64,000 nt of DNA from Symsagittifera roscoffensis (lineage: Eukaryota; Xenacoelomorpha; Acoela; Convolutidae), in NCBI RefSeq assembly GCF_963678635.1, contig NC_087069.1, positions 52,586,938 to 52,650,937 on the forward strand. Reading direction: 5' to 3'. The notes below the pieces were generated by a model. The model was given only the letters and a program-made list of their open reading frames with translations. It was not told where the DNA came from and did not search any database. Position 1 is the first letter of the stretch; each line of letters begins with the position of its first letter. Below are positions 33,966-46,782 of the stretch, piece by piece. The translations under genes and the position numbers were made by a program.

Positions 33966-34961
33966 TATCAAAAAAAAAAATTAGCGGAAAAATCAAGCAT
34001 GAGTAAGTTTGTTTTCAAGTAAGTATATGCCGGTAAACAAATTTTATCACTGATTTTTGACCCTATTGATATTATACAGATGGAAAATAAAACAAGTTTT
34101 TGTCCATTTTTACTAAATTTTTGCACCATAGAAATCCGATTCTTAAACCATTTTTGCCCTAATCAATTCCAAAATGAAACGCAGCTGAAGACGAAATTAG
34201 TTTGATGACAGCTGGGTGGTCAAGAAATATGGAAAACTAGTGGTGCTGATCGGTTACTTGTTCTCTATAGTGTATCAAGATTTGCGTTTTTGAGTCTTTG
34301 ATTTTTTCTTCAACCGTGTATTTTGTTATCCTGCAAAAAAAAATTCAGTCCAAGAAAAATTCAGTCCAAAAAAATTGAAAATAAGTCCAAGAACTCTGTT
34401 GATTTCAATTTTATTTCTACAATTTGTTTTATTTCTAGAGCTCGGACATTTTATCATACATAGCTGATAATTTTTCATTGTTGTTTTTGAATCTTTCAAG
34501 GGCCTTACTTGATTATAATCCTGCAGTACACCTTGCGCTAAAATTGTATTACAAGATGAGAGTGATTCTGCATAAGTTAATTTTAGTGATCTTTTTAGCT
34601 TTTTATTTTAATCTTAACAAACATTTGACTAGTCAAAGGATCAGTTCTTAAGGAATTAGAATTAATACCACCGGAATTTTTAGGTTCAAGGTTTTATTGA
34701 TATCACTTTGACAAAAAGCTTACCAACTCACAAACAAATTATAATTGGACCCAATTCAGTGAAATTGTTTTGCTTAATGAATAATTTGCCTGGCAGTTAA
34801 ACCAGGTTAAACTTACCTCGAAGCTGCCAAGGTTAGCACATCATAAGATCAAATAACATTCTAACTCTTTTAGTACGCAATTATTTCTTCTCAAATACAA
34901 ACCAGTCAAGCTCATTTTTAGGATTTAATTTTTGTATTTTCCCTTTTAATTTCATCGTGTT
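33966..34961. other. No supported feature (paired with 43,000-44,080)
   Basis: AT-rich intergenic sequence, aligned between arms with scattered substitutions and small indels. Confidence 0.4.
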
Positions 34962-35149
34962 ATGCGATTGCAATCGACAAATTGGACGAGTAATACATTC
35001 GAAAACAAGCCGTATAAAAACACACACAAAAAAGTTTTTTTAACCGTTACTCAATCCGCAACAAAAACTAAGTTTCACTACAAAACTTTACCCGTTCAAA
35101 GAAATCTAAAAACCTTTTTGAGACTGATATTATCTTTTCATTCAAAGAG
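34962..35149 (+). CDS. Possible leader exon of the protease, left arm
   Basis: The open frame ends at a strong donor (CAAAGAG|GTGAGG) in phase 2, as needed by the next exon at 35,594. It is not a signal peptide, and the right-arm counterpart (about 42,835-43,020, minus) has stops, so this may be a 5' UTR exon only. Confidence 0.22.
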
Positions 35150-35593
35150 GTGAGGTTTTTTGTCAGTCGTTTTTGGACTTTTCAGCTAAATCTTTTTGAT
35201 GGAAATTTTTTATAAAATCTAAAAATTTGTGATGACTGAAGCTCAAATCTGGAGCGGGTTGTTGCGTTTGAAGTTATATTCAGGCATGTTATTTGGTCTT
35301 AAATAACTCCGTTTGCAGTTTACATAAGCGTCAATGGTGGGATATTTTGAAGAAAAAAATATTTGTTTTTAGTTTTTGATTATATCGTCAGTTTTTAACC
35401 AAGTTTCTTCTTGAAGTCTTTCTAAATAGAAGAAAAATCAAAGTTTCGCTTTAATATATGAGCAGTGTTGCTTTAAAATTAAATATTTTTGATTAAAACT
35501 GGCTGATCAATTATCATTTTACTGCTCAGCAAAAAACAATATTTTAAAAAATAAAAACACTTGAAGAAGCATCTATTACTGAATTACTCACAG

Positions 35594-35808
35594 CAAAGGG
35601 ACCAGCTCAAATCAGGCTCCAAATAGAACGAATGATGCAACACACCTTAAATACATATCTCAAATGATCAATGGAATTCCGAGTCCGAAAAGTTCTAGAA
35701 CATTCTTCGCCCTGGTCAAAATTGATGGCATTTTTGGACATTGTGGTTCAACTCTGATTGACAAGCGGTGGGTGTTAACTTCTGCACATTGTGTCTTCAA
35801 ATTCAAAG
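35594..35808 (+). CDS. Protease exon with catalytic His, left arm
   Basis: 215 nt. Encodes propeptide, MING start and the TSAHC motif. The mature part is identical in residues to 42,149-42,363. Confidence 0.8.
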
Positions 35809-38800
35809 GTAGCCGATATTTAGCCAATCATTTGACAATGAAAATGTTTCTAAAGCTTCGATCTGTGATGAAATAAAACATTATTATGAACCAAAAAAAA
35901 TCTTAGTATGGGCCATGATACCGACTAATTGTTTTTAAATTTAAATTTAATGGCTGCATAGTTCCTGTAGAAAGAAATATTATGATTTTATGAAAATAAT
36001 TTTGACAAATTTTTTTTTTGCATTTTTGATTTTTATCAAAAAATCTTTGAACCATATGCTACTTTTCCAGTGAAAAAGGATACATAAACAAAAAAAACAT
36101 TAGCAAAAAAGCATCCGTGAAACTTCTGAAACTTGTAAATAATATTAAACAAAAAAATTTAATTTGAAATTTAGTAGTGAAAAAGGAGAAATAAACAGAA
36201 AAAAAACATTAGCAAAAAAGCATCCGTGAAGCTTCTGATACTTGTAATTAATATTATACAAAACATTTATTTCGAATTTAGTATCGCTTTCTCGTCAAAG
36301 TAGCTAGTGAAAGTTTACTATCATCAATAATCCTCAAAAGCAACTAGTGCTCTCTCTTCGGATGAAACCAAAAAAATTTAATGCCAACTTTTTTTCTTAT
36401 CAGCTCACAGTTTACATAAAATCTTTGTCAAAAATTGAAAGATTGATAAGGTTACGAATCAAAAAATTTTGACGCTTTTGATGCTTTTGAAATGTCATTT
36501 TCACTTTTTGGAAATGTCACTGCATGTAATTGTAAAATGTTTGAGCACACAGACAGTTCAAAAAAAATAAATTTTCAAGTTCCAGTTTTAATGGTTGGTG
36601 CTATCATACATAGAGAAAAACTAATGCAAAAATCAAACAATTTCAGTCAGATCTTTACTATATTATACTTTATATCTTTTTTTTTTCTGTCAAATTATAT
36701 GTAAATTATATAAAAGATATAATCTAATCATAAACAGTTATATGCGATGAGTTTAATTTAAAAAGTTATTGAGGTCATTTTTCTATTCTCAATTCAAAAT
36801 AAAAAAATAAAAAGACTACTTTTGGATAAAATTGCACAAAACAGGTACCATACATAAAAAAAATCAGACTTCAAGCAGAGCATTTTGTCAAAAAAATATG
36901 AGTTTTGATAAATTTGAAACCTGTTTTTGAGGAACTTCTCAATTTCATGAGCTTTCTCTAAAACGTATTGGCTTTTTTCATAGTTTTTCAGCTTCTAATT
37001 GAAATTTAGGAATACTAAAAGTTAAACATTGATGAAAGGTTTTCATATGTATAATTATGCTTTTCAAAATTCGGCTGATCTAGTTATCTGATATCACTGT
37101 TGTCAAATCTGATGTCATCTGATTTCACAAGTGCTGCATTGTTATGAAGAACGCTTATGATGAAATAAACTTACATAATTTTTTCAAAAAGAACCTTTTA
37201 TTGACAAAATATTAGCGTTTTCAGGGGCTTGTAATATTTAAAATTCGACTTGAAGTCCCTTCGGCTTAAATTCCCGTCGTCAGTTGATGTTCAAACTAAT
37301 GGGCATTCTCATGATAGGATGTCTGAATGCGTCAGGTTATTAGCCAATCAACTACTCCTGAATAATTGAAACAATAAAAACTCCTCCTTTTTTAAGCTTT
37401 TTTTGGCTTTCAAATACTGATTTTTTATTGTTTCAGCAAAGTTTTCGACTGTTTGCTCAATCTGGTACGATAATTTTTCCAAAAGTAGGGATCTGCGTTT
37501 GACAAAAAAAATGAAAAAATGTTTTTTTTTTAATTTTAAGAGAGCCGAAGAAAACAAAAAAAAGATGAAAAATATAATAGTTATCTTCAGTTTTTCCTAA
37601 AATTGATGAAACAAAAACTTTTGCTAATTTTTTTTTCGAATTTTCTATTCTGAAAATAAATTGTTGATCAACCAAAAAATCTTGAGTTCAAAAATCAAGT
37701 CTGAATGTTTGGCTTCGTTTTGAAGCTAAACCTCTGAAACCCCTAAAATACTTCAATTTTAATTTTTTTCCTTCATTTAGATTTTGAGAGAAATTTTTAT
37801 GTAGAAAAATAGATTTTTTTTCATGCTTTTTTTCCAAAATTAAAAAAACGTATCATATTAGGTTGTTTGTAAAAGCTCGTCATTTATCTTTTTTTTGAAT
37901 ACGAGAGGCATTAAAAAATGTTTATAAAAATAACACTCGACCTTTTGACCGGCTCCAATTGTTTTTTTTAGAATTATCTTTCTTAAAATAAGCATAAAAA
38001 TAGTTTTAGAAGTAGATTATATTTCATTTTGTTGCGCAAAGTCCTGGTTTCAGGGTAAAACTCCGTCTGACGACTTCTTTTTAGCGGCTTAGCTTTCTTT
38101 TGAATGCCTTTAGTGACAAGAGAAAACTGTTTGTTCATTTTTTTTTTCATTTTTAGTTGCTTACTTGATGCAGAGTATAAACTAGTATATTTTGCGTGTG
38201 TAGACATCAAAAACTTCATACAATTAAATTCCTTGTCCGAATTTAATTTTTAAACAATGAAATTTATAGCTAGTTTGCTATCTCAATTTGATATATTGCA
38301 ACGTAGCCGCCCTAAGTTAAAAACTCCGATAAGTCCATTAACAACGATCGCAGGTAAAAAATAATTCTCTTTTAGTTTTCGATCTGTTCAAATCAAAACC
38401 TGTCATAGCGTATGTAACCAACTCGTCTATTTGTATAGTCAAATTAAAGAAGGTAGTCTCGCAAAGCATTAACGCCGTGCATAAGCAAACTACCATTCTC
38501 CTCAAAAAAACAGAATGAGCTCATCTGATTTAAAGAAGGGGAATGACAGAGAGAAGATAATAAAAGGACCTCTTAGAATTTAGGCCAAATTTCTTACTTG
38601 ATGATAAAAATTAAGCTAAAATCCAGACATCTGAAAACTGGTTAGAGAAATGTTTCTTCACTTAGTTTGAGCTAATATGTCTCATAAAAGAAACAACCAA
38701 CAATATAAAAACCAACGTTAAACGCCAACGCCATAAAACAAACGCTATCAAACAGAAAAAATATGATGTTTGGAGTCTTTTCGAATCTGTTTAATTAAGT

Positions 38801-39682
38801 CCCGTCTTTTTTATTTAGTACCAGCTCGAAATACTCCAAAAAATTTTTAGAACAAAACAATTTTATTCTCTCTTAAGAGTTAAGCGAATGCAGATTTTGA
38901 CCCTTGAAGCGAAATCATTCTTTGGAACGTAAAAAACGAATAGAAAGTATCTAATTGTTTTGGTGTTACAGTCAATCAAATATCAGTCAATTGAGCCGAA
39001 TTTTTTTTTCAGTGGATAGTGTGAAAGTGTACATTGGAGACTACGCCATCCCGGTTGGAGTTCAGGTTTTTTCGGTCACGGATAAGTTCATTCCCAAAGA
39101 GTAAGTTCAGCTCCTTCCTTTTTGAATTATTATGTGATCAGTTTGAAAACATTAAAAAACAAAAAAGCATAGTTACACTTTGTAGATAAAAGCATAGTTG
39201 CAGTGATGACAAAATCTGTGGATAACGTGAATGGCTTATAATTCTTTACCTTTTGTCCAAACTTTGAAGCAAACAGAGGAATAAATACGCTTGGTGCTCT
39301 ATTCAGATCAATTTATAAACTGTCGAAGCTTGGGTAGTTTGAAAAATGGCGAACTTATTATCCGCAGTGTTTATGCAGGAATTTAATAACTCTATTTCTG
39401 CTATACAGATTAATGCATATTTATATCTCTCTGTTTGTATTTTTATGTGTCCCTTTTTTGGAAGGGATAATTTAGCCCGTTTTTAGGTTTCGTACAGATA
39501 TCAGGCCGTGCCCCCACGACATTGCTCTGCTACGACTAGACTCTCCCATTCCAAGTTACCATAGCTTCCAATTTCTGCCGCCCTGCGAGGAAAAGGCCCC
39601 AAATGGAGTTGTCCTCGGAGCCTCAGGAATGGGGACTACTTCTAATTTGCAGAAAATACAGGGATTCGCTCTTCTCTATTAA
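35594..39682 (+). CDS. S1 (trypsin/chymotrypsin-like) serine protease, C-terminally short
   Basis: Exons are 35,594-35,808, 39,013-39,100 and 39,487-39,682. Junctions agree (AAAG|GTAGCC to TTTTTCAG|TG; AAAGA|GTAAGT to TTTTTAG|G). The chain begins with a short propeptide (HLKYISQ) and the mature N-terminus MINGIPSPKSS (usually I-V/I-G/N-G). It has GHCGSTLIDKRWVLTSAHC with the catalytic His and CPHDIALLRL with the catalytic Asp. The usual GWG is GMG. The frame stops at SNLQKIQGFALLY, before the catalytic Ser region, with AATAAA 8 bp after the stop. It is a truncated homologue, a pseudogene, or a gene whose Ser exon lies past the gap through another donor. No signal-peptide exon was found. Confidence 0.72.
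36071..36284 (+). repeat. About 107-bp tandem duplication in the protease intron, left
   Basis: GTGAAAAAGGA..ACATTAGCAAAAAAGCATCC..TTCTGA(A/T)ACTTGTAA..TTTAGTA occurs twice in direct succession. The right arm has the same two units (about 41,680-41,895), so the duplication predates the arms. Confidence 0.85.
39013..39100 (+). CDS. Protease middle exon
   Basis: 88 nt encoding VKVYIGDYAIPVGVQVFSVT and DKFIPKE, the strand region after the His loop. Present only in the central segment. Confidence 0.75.
39487..39682 (+). CDS. Protease exon with catalytic Asp and stop
   Basis: Encodes FRTDIRPCPHDIALLRL through GVVLGASGMGTTSNLQK, then a TAA. The acceptor is TTTTTAG|G. No strong donor was seen inside the exon that would skip the stop. 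Confidence 0.72.
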
Positions 39683-39689
39683 ACCAACA

Positions 39690-39720
39690 AATAAAACTAA
39701 TTTTTTTTGCAATAAACGTA
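39690..39720 (+). terminator. Possible polyadenylation signals
   Basis: AATAAA at 39,690 and a second AATAAA within 30 bp, directly downstream of the protease stop. Confidence 0.4.
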
Positions 39721-39984
39721 AAACTTCTTTTTAGAACAACTGAAACTCAATTACGGAACTTAAAACAAGGATAGACGGTTGCTGTGCAAGTAGCTCCAAA
39801 TGGTTCGACCGTATTCACAAAAAATGGGTTTTTGTTTTACTTTTCTTCAATTAGTGTAATTTTTAGTTGGTATTGAACAACAAACAAAAAATAATAATAA
39901 TTTTAAAACTTTTTTTTTGAACTTCTTGCACAATGAAAATTTTTCTGAACTCAATCTGATATCGTCGGTAGTATTAGTTTGGGC

Positions 39985-40184
39985 NNNNNNNNNNNNNNNN
40001 NNNNNNNNNNNNNNNNNNNNNNNNNNNNNNNNNNNNNNNNNNNNNNNNNNNNNNNNNNNNNNNNNNNNNNNNNNNNNNNNNNNNNNNNNNNNNNNNNNNN
40101 NNNNNNNNNNNNNNNNNNNNNNNNNNNNNNNNNNNNNNNNNNNNNNNNNNNNNNNNNNNNNNNNNNNNNNNNNNNNNNNNNNNN
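39985..40184. other. Assembly gap of exactly 200 N
   Basis: A run of 200 N separates the unpaired central segment from the right arm. A round number of Ns normally marks a gap of unknown size, so the true distance and even the join are unproven. Open frames read through the Ns are meaningless. Confidence 1.
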
Positions 40185-41679
40185 AAAAAAAAATCTATTT
40201 TTCTCTCAAAGTCTAAATGAAGGAAAAAAATTAAAATTGAAGTATTTTAGGGGTTTCAGAGGTTTAGCTTCAAAACGCAGCCAAACACTCAGACTTGATT
40301 TTTGAATTCAAGATTTTTTGGTTGGTCGACAGTTTATTTTCAGAAGAATTGAAGTTTTGAGAAAAAAAATAAAAAAGTTTTTGTTTCATCCAATTTTAGG
40401 GAAAAACTTAGGTTTTTTAAAATCTTTTTCATCTTTTTTTTTGTTTTCTTAGGCTCTCTCAAATTTAAAAAACAAACTTTTTCATTTTTTTTTGTCAAAG
40501 GCAGGACCCTAGTTTTGGAAAGATTATCGTACCAGATTGAGCAAACACTCGAAAACTTTGCTGAAACAATAAAATATCAGTATTTGAAAGCCAAAAAAAG
40601 CTAAAAAAAAGGTGGGGTTTTTATTGTTTCAATTATTCAGGAGTATTTGATTGGCTAATAACCTGACGCATTCAGGCACCTTGTCATGAGAATACCCATT
40701 AGTTTGAACAACAACCGACGGGAATTCAAGCCGAAGGGACTTCAAGCCGAACTTTAAATATTACAAGCACCTGAAAACGCTGATATTTTGTCAATAAAAG
40801 GTTCTTTTTGAAAAAATTAGGCAAGTTTAATTCATCATAAGCGTTCTTCATAACAATGCAGCATTTAACAAATGCATCAGATAACTAGATCAGCCGAATT
40901 TTGAAATGCATAATCCTACACATGAAAAACAATTTAACATTGTTTATATTTTTAATACTCCTAAATGTAAATTAGAAGCTCAAAAGTTATGAAAAAGCCG
41001 AAAAGTTGTAGCGAAAGCTCATAAAAATGAAAAGTTCTTCAAAACAGTTTTCAAATCAATCAAATTTCATAACTTTTTGACAAAATGCTCTGCTTGAAGT
41101 CTGAATTTTTTATGCATGGTACCCGTTTTGTGCAATTTTATTCATAAGTAGTCGTTTTACTTTTTTATTTTGAATTGAGAATGGAAAAATTGTTGGGAGA
41201 AAAAGTAGTAAAAATGGCCTCAATGACTTTCTAAATCAAACTCATCGCACATAACTGTTTATAATAAGATTATATCTTTTATATGATTTACGATATAATT
41301 CAAAAGAAATAAAAAGATATAAAATATGATATAGTAAAAATCTGGCTGAAATTGTTTGATTTTAGCTTCAGTTTTTCTCTATGTATGATAGCACCAACCA
41401 TTAAAACTGGAATTACATGCAGTGACATTTGCAAAAGGTGAAAATGACATTTCAAAAGCATCAAAAGCATCAAATTTTGTTGATTCGTAACCTTATAAAT
41501 CTTTCAATTTTTGACAAAATTTTATGTAAACTGTGATCTGATAAGGAAAGAAGTTGGCATTAATTTTTTTTGGTTTCATCTGAAAAGAGAGCACTAGTTG
41601 CTTTTGAGGATTATTGATGATAGTAAGCTTTCACTAGCTGCTTTGACGAGAAAGCGATGCTAAATTTCAAATACGACTA

Positions 41680-41895
41680 CTAAATTCCAATTAAATGTTT
41701 GTATAATATTAATTACAAGTATCAGAAGCTTCACGGATGCTTTTTTTGAAAATGTTTTTTTTCTGTTCGTTTCTCTTTTTCACTACTAAATTACAAATAA
41801 ATTTTTTTGTATAATATTAATTACAACTATCAGAAGTTCCACGGATGCTTTTTTGCTAATGTTTTTTTTGTTTATGTATCCTTTTTCACTGAAAA
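41680..41895 (-). repeat. About 107-bp tandem duplication, right arm
   Basis: Mirror of 36,071-36,284. The two units differ from each other more than each differs from its partner in the other arm. Confidence 0.75.
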
Positions 41896-42148
41896 AGTAG
41901 CATTTGGTTCAAAAACTTTTTGGTAAAAATCAAAAATGAAAAAAAATTTTGTCAAAAATAATTTAATAAAATCATAATGTTTTTTTTCTACAGGAACTAT
42001 GCAACCATTAATTTTAAATTTGAAAAAAATTAGTCGGTATCATGGCCCAAACTAAGATTTTTTTGGTTCATAATAATGTTTTATTTCATCACAGATTGAA
42101 ATTTTAGAAACCTTTTCATTGTCAAATGATTGGCTAAATATCGGCTAC

Positions 42149-42363
42149 CTTTGAATTTGAAGACACAATGTGCAGAAGTTAACACCCACCGCTTGTCAAT
42201 CAGAGTTGAACCACAATGTCCAAAAATGCCATCAATTTTGACCAGGGCGAAGAATGTTCTAGAACTTTTCGGACTCGGAATTCCGTTGATCATTTGAGAT
42301 ATGTATTTAAGGTGTGTTGCATCATTCGTTCTATTTGGAACCTGATTTGAGCTGGTCCCTTTG
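42149..42363 (-). CDS. Protease exon with catalytic His, right arm
   Basis: Mirror copy of 35,594-35,808 with the same splice borders. The mature peptide is unchanged; one Ala to Val change occurs in the propeptide. Its downstream exons would fall in the Ns or beyond, so this copy is incomplete here. Confidence 0.75.
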
Positions 42364-44084
42364 CTGTGAGTAATTCAGTAATACATGCTTCTTCAATTGT
42401 TTATTTTTTACATATAGATTTTGCGGAGCAAAAAAATGATAATTGATTAACCAGTTTTAACCAAAATATTTGATTTTAAAGCAACACTGCTTATACATTA
42501 AAGCGAAACCCTGATTTTCTTCTATTTCACATCAAGACTTCATTGAGAAATTTGGTTAAAAACTGACGTTATAATCGAAAACTAAGAAACAAATACTTTT
42601 TTCTTCAAAACATCCCACCATTGACGCTTATGTAAACTGCAAACGGATTTTAGCTTCTCGTTGCCTGAAATTAAGATCAAATAACATGCCTGAATTTAAG
42701 TCGAAACACAACAATCCGCTTCAGATTTGAGCTTCAATCATTAAATTTTTTAAAAATTTTATTTGAACAATTTCCCATCAAAAAGATTTAGCTGAAAAAT
42801 GGAAAAACGACTGACAAAAAACCTCACCTCTTTGAATGAAAAGATATTATCAGTTACAAATTTTTTTTAGATCTTTCTATCAATGGGTTAAGTTTGGTAG
42901 CAGATTTAAATAAAGTTTTTGTTGCGGGATGAACACGGGTTGAGTAACGGTTAAAAAATATACTTTTTGGGTTTTTTTATCAGGCTTGTTTTCGAATGTA
43001 TTACTCGTCCAATTCTTTGTCGATTGCAATCGCATAACATGATGAAATTAAAAGGGAAATTGTAAAAATTAACATCCTAAAAATGAGCTTGACTGGTTTG
43101 TATTTGAGAAGAAATAATTGCGTACTAAAAGAGTTAGAATGTTATTTGATCTTATGATGTGCTAACCTTGGCAGCTTCGAGGTAAGTTTAACCTGGTTGA
43201 ACTGCCAGGCAAATTATTCATTAAGCAAAACAATTTCACTGAATTGGGTCCAATTATAATTTGTTTGTGAGTTGGTAAGCTTTTTGTCAAAGTGATATCA
43301 ACAAAACCTTGAACCTAAAAATTCCGGTGGTATTAGTTCTAACTCCTTAAGAACTTTTCATTTGACTAGTCAAATGTTTGTTAAGATTAAAATAAAAAGC
43401 TAAAAAGATCGCTCAACTTAACTTATGCAGAATCACTCTCATCTTGTAATACAATTTTAGCGCAAGGTATACTGCAGGATTATAATCAAGTAAGGCCCTT
43501 GAAAGGTTCAAAAGCAACAATGAAAAGTTATCAGCATCTGCTACGTATGATACAATGTCCGAGCTCTAGAAATAAAACATATTGTAGAAATAAAAATGAA
43601 ATCAACAGAATTCTTATTTTTCTTATCATCAGACTTATTTTTATTTAGTGATTTTTTTTTTCATAGGATAACAAAACACACGTGAAAAGAAACAATTCAA
43701 AGACTCAAATTCTAGAAAAAAATGAAAATCTTGATGCAATATAGAGAACAAAAAATCAATCAGCACCACTCGTTTTCCATATGCACTCTGTTAAACCGCC
43801 AGAAAACAAACTCTAGCTCTAATCATTGACCAAGCTGTCATCAAGCTAATTTCGTCTGCAGCTGCGTTTTCAATTGGAATTGATTAGGACAAAAAATGGT
43901 TTAAGAATTGGAATTCTATGCAGCAAAAATTTGGTAAAAAGGACAAAAACGTGTTTTATTTTCCACCTGTATAATATCAATAAGGTCAAAAATCAGTGAT
44001 AAAAAATTTTCACCCGCCCATATTTATTTAAAAACAAACTTACTCGTGCTTGATCTTTCCGCTAATTTTTTTTGATATAGTGGT

Positions 44085-44700
44085 CTTGCTACCTACGAAA
44101 AAACCAACACAGCAAGTCGAAGCTACCAAGCTATCAATGGATACAATAACTTCAAGAACTGTAACGACAAAAACAATCAGCTGCTACGAGTAAGCTATGC
44201 CGAACGAAAAGATGACTACGAAAAGCCACCACAAACCTCATTTTGAACTAGAATATAGCTAAATCAGAGACAGAGACGAAGAACTTTCTCAGCATGTTAG
44301 AAAATGGCCGCCCAACTGAAGATGCCAAGGCGCAAGAGTTCATCAACCGCTTCAAAAAAATAGATGGACCATGAATGACTTGAGACAGATAAACAATGAA
44401 AAAAAAAACAAAAGCGTCAACTCCACAACATCAAAAGCTGATGTCACTACAACTCAACTCTCAAAAAAATTTAATTTGAACTACGATCAGCCAAAATTAC
44501 TCAACAGCAGAAACGTCAATTCAAAATGCTTATATTGCGACATAAGTTTCGAAGATAAGGCCTCCCATGGTTACCATTAGTTCAATTTTTTTCTCCCACT
44601 TGATGTTTTTTCAATAAATCAAAAGCAGAATCTTGAAAACCGCAATCCTCTGTCATCAAATACAGTTGAAAACAACAACAGCTTTCATGTTAAGTATCAA
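44085..44700 (+). pseudogene. Degenerate coding block, gag-like, right arm
   Basis: Best preserved part is 44,371-44,580, with KCLYCDISFEDKASHGYH (C-x2-C and two His), which could be a zinc-binding motif like those in BEL/Pao gag proteins. Frames upstream are broken (LENGRPTEDAKAQEFINRF). Confidence 0.28.
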
Positions 44701-44728
44701 ATTAAATTCATCCAATTTACACCTGACG

Positions 44729-44879
44729 TCACAGTATTTTACGGCCAACTTTCGTGAAAATTAAGCATTGGGTTGTCGAGTCTTCAAAGTGGCAGTTATA
44801 TGCATGCCTTGGTGAACTTGATCTACACTCAAATTTGCAGTAGTGTTTTAGAGATTCAACGTCAACATATTCTTTGGAA
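44729..44879 (-). CDS. Gene B exon 2, right arm
   Basis: Partner of 33,133-33,283. All four Cys and the CLIF end are conserved. Confidence 0.55.
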
Positions 44880-45556
44880 CTGAAGAAAGTTGAATATCCT
44901 TTCATATAGCAAATTTTCTGATTGTCCTTACAATCTGTACAGAATTAACTGCCATTCGAAAGTTTTTTTATTGGCCATGAGTTTAATCGTTTACTGGTTC
45001 AAAACAATTTTTACCAAAGAAGAGCAAAATAAATAGCCAACTATTGCAAAGAAAAAAAACTTTGCTTTAAAAACTCGAGAGACATCATCTATGTTCCTAA
45101 CAGAAACTCGCATCCACGCAAAACATTGGATTAATTTCACTAGAACGAAGTCGTAAGGTGCGAATACATCCGAAACAGAGAAAATTTAAACATTTTTGGG
45201 TGTTTTGACGCATTTGTGTATCGAGAAAGGTATATAAAAGTGTTTGATTTTTTTAGCATATATTTTTTTGATTAACTTCAAAATTTTCTGAAACACAAAA
45301 CTCTTTCCTTGTAAGGTGTAATTCTGACTTAATTTTTAAACCTTTGATACTCATCACTTAAAGCAAATTCTTTGATTGGGTAACTAAACCTAACAGGATC
45401 TTTACTCATTTCGAGAGCTTTTTTGTACAAAATCAACAAAAATGTTTCTTCAAAACTAAAAATGAAACTATTTTCAAAATCAATCAGTTCTGATTGAATT
45501 TTGTGAAGTATCATTGGGTACTTTTTTTTACAAACAGCAAATAGAAAAAATTTCAT
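44729..45556 (-). CDS. Gene B, right copy: small secreted-like Cys-rich protein
   Basis: Exon 1 is 45,342-45,556 (ATG; MKFFLFAVCKKKYPMILHKI, then a helical region) and exon 2 is 44,729-44,879 (Cys-rich, PAN-like, TGA). The junction is phase 2 on both sides (AAAG|GTTTAA, TTCTTCAG|T). The product would be about 121 residues with five Cys. The N-terminus has only a short hydrophobic stretch, so a signal peptide is doubtful and an earlier start may exist: the frame opens to 45,583. The donor is weak but resembles the GTTTTG donor used in gene A. Confidence 0.42.
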
Positions 45557-45990
45557 TCTAATTTTTAAGGCATAAACCTTCAATTTTCTTCATTATATAA
45601 CAACTCGAAGGAAAAAGTCATTTTTTCTCCCAAAAATTCAAAGCAAAACTTAAATTCCGAATAAAATATCTGAGAGAGTCCAAATATGTTGTTTTCATAA
45701 TCAACTAGTATAGTTTTCATAGTTTTGGTATATGACAAATCTCTCATTGTTCCTCAGATACCGTCACTGAATAAATAAAGAAGGGGCAAAATGTGATGAC
45801 TCTGGTACGGAGTACAGACTAGTTGATGCCGCTCGTCAGTTAAAAAGTTGCATGGCAGGCAATATTTCTAATCATGATTTTTTTTGTTTTTACAATCTGC
45901 AATAAATGTACCATTATGTGGCTAAAAATCATGTTTTATCTGGTTTCAAGCAATTATTAACAAGTTCGCTTACCAAAAGAATTTTTCTGA

Positions 45991-46098
45991 GTGGTTTTCC
46001 TTTCCATCAACATCGGAGAAAAGATAAGGGAGAGAAATAACGGAAACCAATCGATGCTGGACGACTTAAGCAAAAATGATGATTATGGAGTTATACAA
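45991..46098 (+). CDS. Candidate exon, right arm, hydrophilic
   Basis: Partner of 31,916-32,022, with the same peptide. The putative donor here reads AAAAGG|GCAAGT. No canonical GT donor is available, hence low confidence. Confidence 0.3.
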
Positions 46099-46782
46099 AA
46101 GGGCAAGTTGACAGTGTGTTTTAAATTTTATACCACATTTAAATTATATATTAAACTACAAAATTTTCAAATAGAAGCTTGCAGAAGTCTTCAAAAAGCT
46201 CAGGTCTGCTGCAAAAGTTAGTCTTATTTTGGGATTTATTCTCCGAAAAGTGAAAACCGATGAAATAACATTTTACTAGGCCCATTAGAACAATAATCTG
46301 TTTGTGAAGTTGAATTTGCTGTGTACAAAAGCTGGTTGAAAACGGTTGAGTGAAAGAAGGGAAATTTGACATATTGTAGGGCAATGTACCTAAGAAAAAC
46401 ACAACACAAAGTTCCAACTTTATAACGAATGTTACTATTTGGGCTGCAATAATGGGATGTCCAGGATCTGTTCTGTGAAACCCGAGCGTCTACTACATCT
46501 TGGTGTCTTTTATCGAATAAAAATAAGCAACCACATAAAGAGCACCTTTTTTCATGAAATAACATTGTACAAGCACGTTCATAGTAATCTGGAAAATCAA
46601 TTACTGATTTTAGTTGTTCACAGAGTTCATATCGAAATCAGGTTACGATCCCAAAAAGTTTTGTTAAGTCGCTATCGATAGCTTACATCTTGTCGAGGTA
46701 TTGGCTGTTAAATACGACGTATAAATACGATTTTGAAATTGAAGACGAATAGTAGAAGAAAGAAAGAAATTTGATTTAATTT

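Larger units (their letters stand above)
15141..37820 (+). repeat. Left arm of giant inverted repeat
   Basis: The arm matches, in reverse complement and in order, 40,185-64,000. Anchors that align are the terminal exon of gene A (15,329 with 63,787), the Gypsy element (16,800-22,278 with 55,704-62,309), the Ala-Lys repeat exon (25,883-26,231 with 51,818-52,154), gene B (32,457-33,283 with 44,729-45,556) and the protease His exon (35,594-35,808 with 42,149-42,363). Divergence is a few percent in exons I compared base by base (5 of 132, 5 of 123, 4 of 87), plus indels. The outer end is not reached: base 64,000 still matches 15,141. The inner end is where the right arm meets the Ns. The arm may be an allele placed inverted or a real palindrome arm. 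Confidence 0.95.
37821..39984. other. Unpaired central segment of the inverted repeat
   Basis: This segment has no counterpart in the right arm, which stops at the Ns at the equivalent point. It contains the 3' end of the protease intron, protease exons at 39,013-39,100 and 39,487-39,682, and two AATAAA motifs after the stop. If the arms are two haplotypes, the missing partner lies in the gap or on another contig. Confidence 0.85.

Noticed and set aside
39917-40305. Open frames running through the Ns
   Set aside because: Ns are not sequence; the frames are artefacts.
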